DNA of 64,000 nucleotides from NCBI GenBank assembly GCA_035582835.1, contig JAYKAV010002932.1, forward strand, positions 103,548 through 167,547, read 5' to 3'. Positions 27,301-42,300 of this stretch are shown piece after piece (the first letter of the stretch is position 1; each line of letters starts with the position of its first letter). The notes beneath the pieces were generated by a model. The model did not search any database. It was given only the letters and a program-made list of their open reading frames with translations, and had not been told where the DNA came from. Both the position numbers and the translations under genes were made by a program. Origin of the DNA: Phoebastria nigripes (lineage: Eukaryota; Chordata; Aves; Procellariiformes; Diomedeidae).

Positions 27301-30300
27301 GCAGCTGCCACATAGGATTTGGGGGCAGTCAGACTTCTAAGACAGTACCCAGGGTTGGTAGCAAGCCCTTGCACGGCACAGGTGCGACCAAAAGCACGGC
27401 AGAGAAAAAGCTCGGCATGTCCCAAACACACCCTAAATATGTTTTGAGTTACATCGTCAGCCTATGTGCCGGGCTCATGCTCGCTTATTGCCGTATAATC
27501 CTATCAAGAGCCCAGCACCGGGGTTTAACACTGTAACCCCCCCTCCATGACACAAATCCCGGTGGTTTATAGGCAGCTGCCAAACCCGGCAGCGACAGAC
27601 CCCCTGGCAAGACAAAGGAGCCCCTTCCCCGCTCCTGCTGGGAAAACACTGTACGTGCTCATGACAATCTTGGAGGGGGGAATGCTGTTTCATGTGTTTT
27701 TAACACCGGATCCAGAAGGCTGTAGTGTGTTAAGCCTCAGCCTAAACCCTGAACACACCCAGCACAGGTCCTGGGACACCCCTTGCTTCGGAGGGGACAC
27801 AGCTCAGCACAGAAGTCATCGTTGCTGTAAGCGTCTTTTCACGTGCACAGTGTTGTATGAAGTCAAGCCACCACGGCAGTATGCGCCNGCTCTCAGAGGA
27901 CTTTCCTGCCGAGGACTGCAGAGGTTTTAAAATTAAGCTGGGGGGAAAAGGCAGGGGGGATTTGTAAGAACCAGGCTGTGAAAGCAGCCCACGTGCCTAT
28001 GAGCCACAGGTGTGTGTTTTGGGGGGACTGGCACCACTCTCCCCTCCAAAATTCAATGCTAAAAAAAAAGTTTGCATTATTATAAAAACCGGTATTTCAG
28101 GCTATGCCCCCGCCTTCATCCACTTGCTAGGAGAGGGAAAATGGGGGTATGACTAGATTGCTGTACTAAATCAGAAAGAAAAAAAGATTACAGATAAGCC
28201 ATTTATGACAAAAACCTGCACCATCTGAAGGATTTGCCCTTATCCCGCTAATAAAAAACATGTCAACCCTCCAGCCAAAACAGCAGCAGATCTCCATTTA
28301 ACCGCAGACAAGTCCAGTCCAGCTTGTGGGCATCTGCACATCCTCTTTGTACGCTTGAGAAGCACCGTTATTCCCGCAGCGGGATCCGTCAGAAACCCAT
28401 CCTCCCCAGCAGTGAGTCAGACACTGCACCCAGCAGACCATTACCGAAAGCATCGGAAATCTCTCCAGGAATAGAAGTAAGGCAGGGGGTGGAATTTTTA
28501 ACTTGCAAGCAAAACCCAACCCCAAATCTCTAAATTTGGGGCTGTGGTTTGACAAGCCCCATAGAGAAGCAGATCTGATCAGGCACCTGGAAACCCTCAG
28601 CCAGGGATGCTTCGGGCAATAAATAGTACAAGCATTTCATATACACCTATTGGGGGCTCTAGCAGTTTTGAGATCCAGAGTCCAACTAATCTTTACTACA
28701 CACAGCCTAAATAACCACTTAAGCTCAATCTAAGGTGTGTTGAGCTTTAACAGCTACTGAAAAGCAGCGTTGAAGCTTTGATTCAGTCCACCAGCTGCGT
28801 TGGTCGGGTTGTACTTACTGACTGTCCCCTGGAAGAGCTCTGGGCCCTAGAGGTGTAAAAAACTGTTGTCCTGCCTGAGGTTTGATGGCACCAAAACCAG
28901 CCCTCAACAACTTGGGAATAGACTTCCAGAGGTTTCCGTCTCAAGCCTTCCAAATCTTTAAGCCAAATGAACTTTTTCCTTGATTTTTTTGGCTACCTGG
29001 CATTTGCGCACATTTAACACACCTGGCAACAGGCACCACTGCGCTTGGAGAGAGCACCCAAAGGACACCTGACCTTCCCAGGCCCACTCTGGGGATAGCA
29101 GGGAAGCCTCAAGAACAACCTAATCTTAAAAAAAATTCCCAAGCAAAGTATTTTGTACCTACAGGCAGGTGAATCGGAGGCACGGCATTTTCCCCAGAGG
29201 ACGAGAGCGCACGCAGGCTGCCATGGCCCCTCCAGAGACCCTCCGCTCGGCGGCTGGGGAGCTCAGCAACCGATTATATCCCAATTTAACTGTCACTGAG
29301 CTGAACGCGCTCGGGCGAGGAGAGCCTAGCCAGCTAATCTCATTTCTTCCCTTATCCACAGCACCCTTTCAGCCCCGGCACTGAGTGCCCAGCCGCACTG
29401 ACCGCTCACTGCATCTCTGATGTCCCCAGATGTGATTTTGGGGTGGGAGGGAAGCCCGGTGCTTTCTAAAAGCAATGGGAACTGTAAGAACTCACCAGAG
29501 CACCAGGCCTGGGTGGTGTGTTTTTGGCCAAAAAAATTCTGTGCGTTAGCAGACCTTAAGCAGTGACGGTTCCAGAGGTTTCAGCGTAGACCGGTGCTCT
29601 TGGTCACTATTAAAGGAGTTATTCCCTCCCCTCCTGCCTTCCCAGCATTCCAGTCTCACCCCAAAAAACAACTTTTCCTGCAAAATCTGGGAAACGAGGC
29701 GGGCCCAAGAGCAGTTTCACCAGCAGCAGTTCAGACACGGGGACAAAGATCTTAGCTCACACTTCTGTGCTTCAGGCACAAGTTTAAAACTAGTTATTAC
29801 AGGAGGTCGTTGTACATCAAAGGGCGCACGCATGTTTAGGAAAAACAAGAATACGATGAGTTCCCCTCCTGACTTGAAAATTATATGTTGCGTTTCTGGC
29901 TTAAGTGATAGATTAAAAACTGCAAGTATTTCAGGTGTTTGGATCATCTGAGAACTTATTTTAGAGGTTAAAGATGCTAATGAGGGTACAGAAGTTCTCC
30001 CAAGGCAAGCAACAATTACCTCAAAGAGATTGCCAGGCTGAGCTCCAAAACAGCCTACACATGGTGCAGTCTAATTATTATTATTATTATTATTCTTAAA
30101 GAAGAGCTATTTTGGTCTTGCATGAAGTTACAAATACAAAGAACAAACCAACCAGTTTCAGCAAGACAGACTCAGCCCACTTTATTTTAAATCCTCAGGC
30201 TGCGTCTCCCTCGGTCCTCGCCTGCTCCCAGTTTGCCAGAGTTTCCTGCCCCGCATAGTGAGTTTTGCTCCTGGCTGTTCCCACTCACCCATGCTCCGGC

Positions 30301-33300
30301 TCCTCNATGGGATCCGTGAACTCTGAGTGCACGGTGGAGTCGATGGCACTGTCCGTTTCTACTTCGTCGTGCATCTCGTGATGTACTAGTGTGCTGGTGT
30401 CTTCATCCGTGAAGGTTTCGCACTCGCTGTACGTGCTCTCTGAGCCCATGTAAGCACTGTCAGTCACCTCATTTGCCTGTTAAAGAACACAAGAGGAAAA
30501 AAATAAGCTAGTATAGCTATGTGGTTTCACTGCAGAGCAGGACAAAACATGTATGGGGCAGCTAATTACTGCTGCGTTGCATTTCTAAGCACAGAAATCC
30601 AACCTCCTAAAACCAGTGTGAGCCATACCCCCTGTCCAGGTGCTGCTCTGTCTCCAGGACCAAGGACCAAGCGCTGCCCCGGGGTGCACCATGGCCTTCG
30701 GGCCACGCATGCTCTGCAACAGCAGTGTTTGGAAAACAGATTACAGAAATATACACTACATAAGAGTTGGGAGGGAGATTTTGCTGTGAGCGAGTATGGA
30801 TTTGTCAAGTCCAGGAGGGATTACCCACTGCTTACTCAGTGGTTCTGATCACTGTTGCTTTCACCCACTCCATTTTAAGAGGACACATTATTAATCTGAA
30901 TTCTCTGCAAAAAACACCATTCAAAACTACCAGTTAGCCCTTAAAGCACTTTTTCCTCCCTGTCTAGTAGTACGAGGGCACCTTCCATCCCTCAACAGAA
31001 AATAAGCTGGTCTATCAATCTTCATTATAGTGTCTAATTCGCAGGGACTGCATCAGCAGGGCACTCAAATCTCCGCACTTCAGCTGGAACAGCATCTCGA
31101 ATATTTTGCACTACTTCACCACATCCGTCACCTGCAGCAGGCTCTAGGAAAGAAGCACGATTTGGTTTTTAAGACACCATGCTACGAGCACGGAGGACTG
31201 GGTTTTCCTCCCAGTTCTGCCCCTTCGGCAGGCATTCATCTTCGGTCCTGCCCACTTGCTCGTACACGCGGGGCAGGGGTGGTCCTCCCTGGACACACAT
31301 GGTGCTGAGCCTAGAACCATCCCCGTGTTCGGAGGAGAGCCATGGGAGCACTAGAAGAAACACCCTCCTAAAGCAAAAGCTCTTGTTACCCATCAAAGTG
31401 CCAGCTCATTTCCCAGCATTTATGGGATTTCCCCAGCACCCCTCAGAACAAAGCAAATCATTTTTGGCTCTGGGATCTCAATCATGGTGGGATCTGTCAG
31501 TGCTGGCGCTGAGCTCCAGCTGATCCCCTGTCACCGGAGGTGTCGGGCAGAGGGACGGGAGCCCTCCTGCCTGGCCTCAAGAGACAGAGATGCTCATGAA
31601 AAGCCATTTGCTCCATCTGAAGTTCACCCAACGGGATCAAACTTGCTCAGCTGCTGGCTGCACCCCCTCCAGCACGGCAGCAGGGCAAAGCAGCAGCATT
31701 TTGAACGCAGGCGCCAACATTGAAGCAAACCTCTCTTCCTCTGCCAGAGAGCACACAGAGCCGCTTTCAGTGCTTTTTCCAAGGATTTTCAAGAAAACTA
31801 GATTTCTCATAGCCCTGTATTACAGCAGCTGGAAAGAAAATACACAGACATACTGTCCTNGCGACAGCAGAATGAAAAATTACATTAGAGCTCTTCATTC
31901 AAAGCAGGGTATGTANACGGCAGGATGGAAGAGTCCTGCTCAGTGCTGCAGACGCTGCCCTCCNGTTGAAGAGCAGCTTTTGGGGCACGTGCTGTATTTG
32001 TACAGCAGGAGAGCACCAGACCAAGAGAGACAAACGTCCCGCTGCCATCGCGTTGCCTAGACTTCGCAAATGCTGTTCTCGCTGGTCTGATTCTCCTCTT
32101 TTGGGTAAACACTCCGCAGCCCAAAAAACTTCTTCAGCTTTCACTGGTGCAAAGACACAACCAACGCCTCATTTTGTTTCACCCACAAATTCCCAGGCTG
32201 CCTCAACACATGCAAGGCCAAAAAGGGATAGCAAGAACTTGTACAGGTGCTCTGAAAACCTTGAAAGGATGGATGCAGAACTGCTCAACAGTGGTTCCTA
32301 TTCTACATGGACACCAGGGAGCAGAGCAAAGCGACCGAATCAACACCCTTGCTTTGCTCCCTGCTCTCATCAGCCCCTGCGCCAACCGAGCACACTCAGC
32401 TGGATGATGGATGGAGACAGACAGGAGCCCCTCTTGTAAGCTTGGCTCAGCTTTCACGGACCCACGTTGACCTACGGACACCAGCACCTCTCTAGGACAC
32501 CACCCTGAAGTTAAACATGACATAAACCTTCACAGAACCAGAGTCTAAAGTCAGCATCAGGAGAAGACGGGGCTGTTCAAGTGAATTTGATTCAAACAGA
32601 GGAGAGGCTGCTGCAGCAAACATCATCCCTAGCACGGGAGAAGGTGGCTTTCACTAGCCTTCGAGATAAAAACAAAAAGCCCCCTAAAACCCCCACCCAC
32701 TTTAAAAAGCATAAATCCAGCAAGTCTACTTATATACCTAAAGCTGGGGACTTGCTTAAGTGCTTTACTGGATTTATGCTGCACTTCCTAGAAACACCAG
32801 TCAGGCTCTTAATGCTCGAGCAGAAGGAGGACGAGGGAGATTTGGAAGAGGAGGCTTGGTCTGCGAGCTGGCTTGTGGACACGGGAGGACATTGCACCAT
32901 CCCCGAGCTGAGCCCGGCAGCTCCCCAGCCTCCAGAGGAAGGCGTGCTCGGGCAGTTCAAGTGCTCTTCCAAGCTAATCTGCAGCGTACGCCAAGTTTAG
33001 GAGAGGCCAGGCGTATCGGACAATGTTGTGTTGCAACACTGGTTATATTTTGCTGTGGGGGAAAAAAAAAAAAAAAAAACAACAACCAAAAAAACCTCGT
33101 CTCCAGCCCGCACCGCACGTCCCCGGCGCTCAGAGCAGCGACGGCGCTTCGTGCTGGACTGGCATGGCTCTGCTGGGTGGGAAGCAGCCAGGATCCAATG
33201 CAGCAGAGAGGGCCTGAGAGATGACAGCAGCCATCCACATCTGCAGATTTACCTGCATGCTTCAAAGGGATACTTTTTGCCTGTTTGAAAAAGATTTAAT

Positions 33301-36300
33301 GCCAAACTGGAAATAACTTTGCTTGCAGACTCCAAAGTAAATGCCGCTTTCCCCCCCCCCCCTTTCCTACTAGAAAAGCTTAAATTTAAGTATACATTGA
33401 AGTATTATAATGAGCAGAAAGTAAAGACAACTATTGCAAAAAAACACCAAAAAACCAAAACCAAAGAACCCCAACCCACAAGTAAATTGATTAAAAACCA
33501 CCCTGCTGTGGTTACCGTTGCTGGCCCTCTCAACACGGAGCATAACCAGGAGCGGAACAGCTCAGGGCATCAGAACATCTCAGTGCCCTTGGTTACAAAA
33601 TTTATTTATCAAATTGTTACAAAACATCTTATATATGGGGAATACCGGTATGGACAGGCTGAATGAGGGAGCAACCCTTTAGAGCTAGAAGTAGCCACCA
33701 GAACAGTACATTAACCGTCCTCCTTCAGCCACACCAAGGATGTGCAGTGATTTTTAAAAAAAAAAAAAAAAAGATGACCTGTAACACAATTTGCAAACTT
33801 TCTTTGTATTTAGCAAAGGAGAAGAATTTTTCTCTTGTAATACTAGCCTAGATGAGATTTCAAACGCAAGAGCCCTATTAAAATTAAACCCACGTGGTCA
33901 ATGAGTTAAGAGGCAGCTGAAACTGTAAACAAAGTCCTTCTGAGCACGAGCGTGGAGAACTTTGCTTTACATTTCATCACAGATTAAGTAACTAAACCTC
34001 AAGAAAAGATGCAAGGAAGAGATAGGCAAACAAGGAGACTTAGGTAAGGTATTACCAAATGCCTGATAAAGCAAAGCAAAACCAAGCCCCTGTGCCCTGG
34101 GCAAAGGTGCAGCCGCAGGTCGCAGAAAGCTCTTTTTTATGGCCTCACGAGCAGTTGGTTTGTGCGCTGACCCTTTAAACCCCTCCTCTTGTTCGGCCAA
34201 GTTTGCCTTTCTGTGAGCAGGCAGAAAGTAAGCACTTTTTCCAGATTAAAAAAAAAACCAAACCCAAACACACGATACACTTAAAGACGTCCGTGGGCTT
34301 GGGACAGCCAGGCTAGGCTACAGGTGCCCCGGGGGACTTGCCAGGAACGTCCCCACCATGTTCAGAATTGAGTTGGTGTCACCAGTATCAGTGTATTTTA
34401 AGATTTTATCAAATAAAACATACCCTTAGACGTTTCAGGTAAACCTCAGACCTTAAAACTGGGACACATGCANACACAGAGCCCCTGAACTGAAACAGGA
34501 TCATGGTTCGACTGAAGTTCCCATCCCAACTCCAACTCCTCCATGAGGTATTTCCCCCGGTGCCAGACCTGTTCGCCCCGGCTGAGCACGACATNGGCCA
34601 TCCGGGCACACCTCTGCCTGTTCAAAGGTGTTCGGCAAAACGCTGGGGATTTGAAAGCCCGGCAGTGAGCCCTCCTGCTTCTAAAAGGAAATAAATGGAT
34701 GAAGTCAGCATCGGGGTGACATAATGTGCCCTGATAAAACNGGTGAGACGATGGAGCACCTTTAGGAGACTTCTCCAGCAGCAGTTCACCTATTCCAGGC
34801 ACTTGATCGCACATTGGAGTAAAGACCATTTGATTAAATGTTGTAAAGTGCTATGAAAACCACTTTGATTAAAAAAAAGCCGCTTGAGTACGAGGAGAGG
34901 AAACAAGACTATTGGGAGTCACCTGCAAGGTCTAGGCAGGGACAAGTTAAGCTTTGATCTGTGATGGACAGAAGCTTTAGCCCAAGCTTTGGTAAGGTGC
35001 TGCCTTGGAGGGAAGAGCAAAGTCTGGCTCCCAGGGAAGTTCCTCCCAGGCATTTTCTGCAGGGCTGGTCCCCTGCTTGTGCCCAGAGCCGTCCCGGCAT
35101 CCCAAAGCTCTGCTGTCCTTGGCCACAAAGACTNGGAAGCTCAGTAAGGGAAGTGGAGGGGAGAGGAAAAGGAAAAACAACACTGTTTTCCCAGCAAGCA
35201 TGAGCCTATTTATGATGAACGCCAGCTCTGATTGCACACAGGACAGACGGGGGAGACGGACCGGCTACGAAAACCACCCTCCAAGGACACCCTCGCCTGC
35301 TGACTGCAGCCAGGGCCCCAGCGCCAGGCTGGGAACGCTGCCCTGTCGGCAGCCGAGCCAACGCCGGCCCTGCAAACGCCCAGAGACCCGCACACCGCGG
35401 CTGCGGGACAGGCTCCGTCCGAAAGGAGAAGAGATGAAGAGCATCCCACCCGCTGGGTGCAGCACCCCATAGAGGNAGCCCAGTCGGTGACGCCGAGCCC
35501 GGCACAGCTATCGGTGCTGCGGCATCAGCCTGCCAGGGCACGCGCCTGCCCAGTCTCGCAGCAGGCAACCTGTGCTTAAATTGGCTTTAAACCAATTTAA
35601 AGCCAGGGAGAAGGGAAGTAAGTTGTGTTTATAGTCCCACCTGAGTCTACATTAATACAGCCACTCCCAAAGCCCTGAAACACCCCATGGCAGCTCAGCC
35701 TCCGAGTGCCGGCAGCCAGAAACCCATCATGCCACCGAGTGATCCCACATCGGAGGCTGCCACCGACAGCAAGGCACCGACCTCTTGGCCAGAATATTTG
35801 CCTCTTCCCATGTATTTGGGCAATGTCCGCTTTGCAGAGAAGCCAGGGAGCTCACGCTCAGCCTAGGGCGAAGGCAACTGCTCCCCTTTCACAACACAGC
35901 CCCTGAAATCAGGTTTCAAGGCTGCTACGCTCGACAATCCCCCTCAAGCTGGGCAAGAGAATGGTGCTGCATCTGTTGGAGCAAATTGAAAACACCCACC
36001 AAAAAAAAAAAACAAACCCAAACCAAAACCCCAAAACCAAAGAACAACTCACAAGACACCAGATCTCACAGGCTGTCCTCAGCACCCCGAAAGCCTGCAG
36101 CCACCATCCCTCCCGGTCCGGCTCCCCCAAGACGACCCAGGCAGAGAGGACTACGAAGATACCATCATATGCACACACCCCATGGACTATAGGGAGAAAA
36201 GACTGTTCCTAAATATGCTGCACTGAGTCGGGTGGATGCCCAACCTGCCTCTTCCCACCACCTCCGGGCTGAGAGCGGTCCTGGGGCCGGACACCTGCCT

Positions 36301-39300
36301 CCTTCGAGAAACCCAATCCTTCCTCATTTCGTGTTAGCACTCAAAACCCACCTGCGGACACATCGCCTCCTCGCCCACGTCAAATCCAGCCCCAGGAGCG
36401 CGCACCGCCAGGAGCTGCCGGCTGCTTCTGCAAGGCAGGAGGGAAGCAAAGTCCAGGAGACGCCGGGCGCGAGGCTTACCGACTCAGCACCGGTCCCAAA
36501 CAGAGAGCCTTTTGTTCCCAACCTCCCGGCCTCCGCGGTAAGGAGAGGCGAGCTAATGCACACTTCCCTGCCGTGTGACTGCAGCCCTCCTGGTTACGTG
36601 AATACCAAAATAAAAGCACGCCTTCGAAGCCCCACGCAACGGCCAGCCCCGCTCCAGGTGCACGCGCCTTCTTTTCCCATGAAACCATCACAAATTAAAA
36701 AGGTTAATTTTGAAGAGGACCTATAGAGGCTTCCAGGGCTTATCTCATCCTTCCTGATACTTCTGGTGAATATTTAAGCACTAAATGACAAATTCCTTCC
36801 TTATATCCACAAACAGAAAAATGAATAGAGCTTGCCTTGCTCACTAGGGGAAGATTGGGAGCACTTTGCTACTGATAAGCAATCACAATTACCGTTTGGG
36901 TGACTCAAACGGCAATTTATGATACGCGATGACAATATTGCCCTCAAAGAAGGGCTGGTGCTTCGGACATCGGTGATAACTGAGTTTACAAACACACCAA
37001 CCCCACCACTGCCCGAGCTCTGCATTGCCCTCACCCAAGCAGCTGCTTTCTGCAAACACAGGAGCCCCGTCGGAGCCAGCGCCGCAGGGTGACCCGACCC
37101 ACAGGATCCTCCNTTCCCCACGGCAGCCGCTGGCGTACAAAGTCCTCGACAGCGCAGTTTGTAACGCACCGCTCCAACCCAGAAGTTTTGAGGGTTTTGT
37201 CTGTTTTTCTGTTTCCTCTCTACAGAAACTTCACATACATCAAACCTCAGTCTCCCTTAGCCGTGCCTGTCTAGCATAAACAAACTTATTTCTTTCCATT
37301 ACCTTCACAAATCACATTTTCTCGTTTTCTCCGGGTTATCCCTGCTTTCCTCTGGGCCACATCCTTCCTGAAGCACAGTGNCCCAAGCAGGACCTACTAC
37401 TCAGCAACATTGACTGGAAGCGTCTTGCACCCTGATAACCAGTTGACCTTCTGTGCTGAGTCCAAAAAAGAAAAAAAAAAAAAAAAAAAAAGCAAGGACT
37501 CCTGGTAACGAGCACGGCAGCAGGGGAGTTATGCTTTAACCCGAGCTCTCTTCCTGGCTCTGTCCAGATCTGTTACTCAGCTGAGCAGGTCGCAGCCCTT
37601 TTGCTCTCCCAGCTCCTCTGTGTGTGCTGCAAGACCTCAGGGAAGGTCTAGCACCGCTGCGAGGAGCCCCAAGTCAGATGCACCTACAGTAAAGCTAATC
37701 AGGAAACCCCAATCACCGCCACTTTTACTTTTCAAACTCTTATTGAGACACCTTTGCTTCCAGCGCTGCTCGGCCCGCTCGCAGCCTCCTGATGCTGCTG
37801 TTACCCCGCGCCCCAGCCCGCCCGGCGTGCTGCAGTCCAGCTCCCACGCTTCTCAGTCCCACGCACTGCCCTCGTGGTTCAAGATAAGGCTTCAAGGTCT
37901 TTGTTTTCCAAACTCCTTCCAACCTATTTTGTGCAAGGCAAACACTCCAGCTAGGATCTTTCCCCACCAGCAAAGAAATTTCTCACCATAACCCTGAACT
38001 AGAGCCCTGCCTTCAGGGACATTCGTGCCCAATTTACACTCCCATCCTTTCCTCTAAGGAGTACTGAGTCTATACAATATATGAATTTCCTTGGTATTTT
38101 CAGGCTTTTTGTTACCAAGTTATCACCACGGACTGATTTTGGAGTTCAGTCCANCAGTTTTAGTAATTTGATTACTGTATTTTCTTGTGCCTAATCAATA
38201 CAAAGGTAATACAGACTGTTCGCTCGTTTGCTGCTCCGCAGGCATGAATGGGATGGGCAGCTCCCTTTGCCTCTCCGTGCAGGGGAGCAGAAAGGCTTTG
38301 GGGACGGTGGGGACATTGCTCAGGGCTTCGCGTGCCTCCCCAAGGGACAGATGAACAGACGTAAAACTACATCCATCACATTTCACAGCCCTGCAGTTCT
38401 GGCTACCTATGAGATTTTGAGTGCAGCAGCTGCTTATGACAAAATTAATACCAATTCCAGCAGCCGACTTTTGAGAGGGATTTATGATTTTCTTTTGTTG
38501 GGACACAACGATGCTTTTGGGTCAATGCTGTGAAGAGAAGCCCGTTGCGGGCAGTCCTTCCAGATGGGGGAACAGCACTGGTAAAGACAGTCTGAGCTGA
38601 GGGGTGAAGCGTTGCAGCCTTCACACGCTGCTGTCTCACCTCTGTCTTCCCATCCCCACCGCCGCTGTGGTGGTACAGCAGTGCCGGCGGGGCAAAGGAC
38701 CGCAGACCTTCATACCTGCGTTAGGGTAGTCGGGAAACAGCCCACAGGGTCCCCGGCAGAGCTGGCGAGCTGAACCCCAGGTCTGCCCTGGCGCTGCGAG
38801 CCCCTTGGGCAGCTCGGAGGCAGGTTGCCTTTGAAGGCTGCAAAGCTTAACCCCGTCTTTTCAGACCAGCTGGCCCCTACCAGACATGCACCTGCGGGTA
38901 AGAGTGGTATGGAGAGGCAGAGGAGGAAAAACCTCATGTAAACTGATGAGAACTGCAAAGCAGGTCCACCGCCAAGGCAGAAAACACGTACTCCAAATGC
39001 TCTCTCTGCTCATGCAGCACAGCGCNCTCTGCCTTAGCAGAAGGCAAATAACTTCCCAGGGAGTCTGTAATAAGAAAGGAGGGCTCAGAAGGTCCACTGG
39101 GCTACTAGGAGGAGAGACAGCGAGTCTACAGCAGACTCATACAACCACTCCACGCGGGCTCATTGCAAAACACAAGCCACGAGGAACAATAGCTGATGCC
39201 TCCAGGGAACGGCTCCTGCACACCCACGTTGTAGTACACCACGCACTCTCAGCAACAGCTTCTGTGTTACCAGCGCACAGCTGGAATCCTACAAGTCTTT

Positions 39301-42300
39301 GGTCCCCTTTGCAGAAACTCTGAGCAGCTGGAGAAATCCAGCAACGTGGATTTAAATTGCCTCACTCCCATTTTCGCCCTTCAAGAAGCATTAAATTCAA
39401 TTGCTCCACATGAAAAGAAATTCCAGCTTTAACAGAGGCAACAGTTCTTTCAGCAGCTGCCAGCTGCACCTCTGGACAGGCAGGCTGGAGACAGCCAGGA
39501 ATATCCCCTCCTCCCAAAATGCACAAAACTAGATGTGGGACCTCACCAAGGACTGTTTTATTCCCCAGATCCACTCCTGCTGCGCTGTACAACTTGCTAC
39601 TGAACATTTAGCCAGAGGGGACATGCCTGGTGGGGATAAGGCTTGCAGGGTGCCCACGTGCATGCCTGGTTAGCGTTGCTGCATGCCTGGTTAGTGCTGC
39701 TGTTCTGAGAAAGCAAAATACTCCTCTCGCGGCTGTGCACGGCTCAGAGCAATGCATTTTCCCGGCTGCTACCGAGAGGAGCCACAGCGGCCGCCCAGCA
39801 GATGGCAACAGCCCTGCGCAAGGCGCACAGCACCGCACAGCACCGCCTGCCCCACTGCCCCCGCACCTCTCACCCGCAGGAGTTTCAGCTGCCCTATTTT
39901 GCAGATCTCAAAAAGGGCCTTTCTACAACCTTGCTGGCCCGAGTTCCCATGGCTAAAATAGGCATTTGTGCTATTTACCACGCTCCCGGCCAGCCTTTAC
40001 TGAGCACAGCCTTGCACCAGCTCTGCCTCTCCTCCAGCCCACCTAAGGTTACACATCTCCATGCCCAATCCCAGCGTGACTCCAGCAGCACACCAAATTT
40101 TTGTGGCTTGCTTTCATTTTGGAAGAGTCAGCCTTCCTGCTCTGCATCGCTCAAGTGGGCTCATCTGCCCTCAGGAGACAGGGCAGAGGGGACAGAGAGC
40201 CCTTGTCCTAGGGCAAGGCACAGCGGGCATCAAGAAAGCTAACTCCAAATTCACCTTTCCCCCCTGCAGGGCATTGCAAACGAGTCCGTGTACCTCAGAA
40301 CTGAGTCACGAGCTTCATGGGAGCTTGCAAGGGAGGTAAGGATAACTCCTACCTTCCAGTTAGTCAGCAGCAAAGCTGCACTAGCCCAGCCTGGGGGAAA
40401 ACAGGCGAGGACTCAGGTGTCTGGACAGACAGACTCCAAGCTCCCTTTACATAGCTTTTACAAAGCAGGATAGCCAAAAAAAGCTGTCATTATTTTTCGG
40501 TGATGTTTCCCTGCAGAAGTAGAAAGCAGTAAGCTTGTCACCCAGCTCCCCTGCCACCACCGCACTTCCACCTCGGGCTGCAGGCAGGCAGGTAACCCCG
40601 GCGAGGTGATGCTCTCCCTGCTCTGGAGCGGGCAGACAGCGGATGAGATTCCTCTTGCACGCGTGACAGCGGAGCGCTAGGGATTGCAATGAGCCCCCTG
40701 CAAGCACAGCTGGACGCACAAGAAGCCACGTGGCTGCAGGAACCCAGGTGCCTGTGTTTCCAATCCCCTGCGAGCCACTGTCTCAGCAGAACCATGCAAC
40801 CTCTTTGAAAACAGTTTAACAAACAGACCTGTCTGTCGGACAGACCTGGCAAGGTGCAACAAGAGCCAGAAGCTCCGCACCACATGAGGAGCCACACCAG
40901 TGACTGAATTGTGGAAGTATCTGACATTATAAAGGTCCCTGCGTGAAGCGTCAAAGTTCAGACCTTGCCCCCTTCGAGAAGCTTTTACACCCTTACTGGA
41001 AGCTGCAAGTGTTGGTTCTTCTCTCTGTAGAGCAAACACTCGCTGAAAGACACCAATACTGGCTACTCGGGGTTTTCCGCAGATCTTCAGCTCTCTCTGA
41101 TGACAGTCCAGAAGAGGGGATGAGTCACCAGGAAGAGCAACCTTATTAACAAAGAGAAGACATTTTCATCTAGACTGCTTAAAGCACTTATGTACACTTG
41201 TTTGAACATTTAGGAGAAAAGCTCTCTGTCAAGGCCCCAACACTTGTAAGAGCCAAGCACTCAAGCCACTACAATTCTGTGCTGTTTAAGGGGGACCAGA
41301 GCCAATGCTCCAAATCCAGCAACCACGATTACTCTCAGCACCATGGCACGGCAAATGCAGCACCTCTCCTTCAGCTCACCTTTCAAACGTCCTCTGATGT
41401 GACATGAGAGGAGAAAAAGCTAGCTGCGCTCCCTCGCCCCGTGGCCCTGCCAAAGCAAGAGGGGCTCACCCGGTGTCTGAAGTCCACCAGTTGCGTTTTG
41501 GGGGCTGAGAAAGAAGCTGTCATCTTAAAGAAGCTGTTTAGCTGCCTGGTGGTCCCACGTAGCAGCAAGTTTTAGAGCTGCGTGCTCACTGTGCACCGTC
41601 TTCCCAGGTCTGAAATGGGGACATTTGAGAACACAAACTGCTTTTTGGTGGTGTGGGAGGTCTACTCGGAGGAAAGGCAACGCCTTCTTTGCCCCCTCCT
41701 CTCTTCCAGGTGAATCCAAGCAAGGTGGAATATATATTGGGAAAGGCCATTTATTCTGTTTTCTGTCTTACGATTTCCAGAGCAGCTGCCTGCTGCACCT
41801 ANCGAAGAAGGGCCTGCCGGAGCCCTCCCGCCAGCCGACAGCTCTGCCAGGCAGGGCAGCACGGTGCTCCGGTGAAAAACACTCATTTGCTGCTCCCAGC
41901 AGGTTGCTTTGTACCACGGCTTCTCTCTTCCCCGCTCCCTGAAACAGCTTAAGCTTTCCAAGGTACAGCACTACAGGACATGTGGAATAAAACACACATT
42001 GGGAGCTCACTGCTCAGCTAAACAAGAACAAAAAACCACGCTCCCCAAGACACCAATTTATTTTTACACTCGCAACGCTGAGTGGTATTTCTCAATCTTG
42101 TTCTCATTTGCTGAACCTCTACGAAATCCTTGCAGGCTGGAAATTATTTCGAATCATGTATCCAAGACAACAAGGGTAATTCTTCCCCGGCATATTAAAC
42201 GTAGACACCAACAAAGCTCTGATCTTTAGACGATTACCCTGAATTCAGTGTAAGAATCTATTTACATCTTTCTGAAAAGGAGATTTCAGGATTCATCACC

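Noticed and set aside
28910..28970. String resembling the CR1 3' end (CTTCCAGAGGTTTCC, then CCTTCCAAATC)
   Set aside because: Too few matching positions and no terminal ATTCTATGA-type repeat; could be chance.
35206..35568. 120-codon minus-strand open frame in a GC-rich patch
   Set aside because: No good donor at its end in a phase that fits the next exon and no recognisable sequence.
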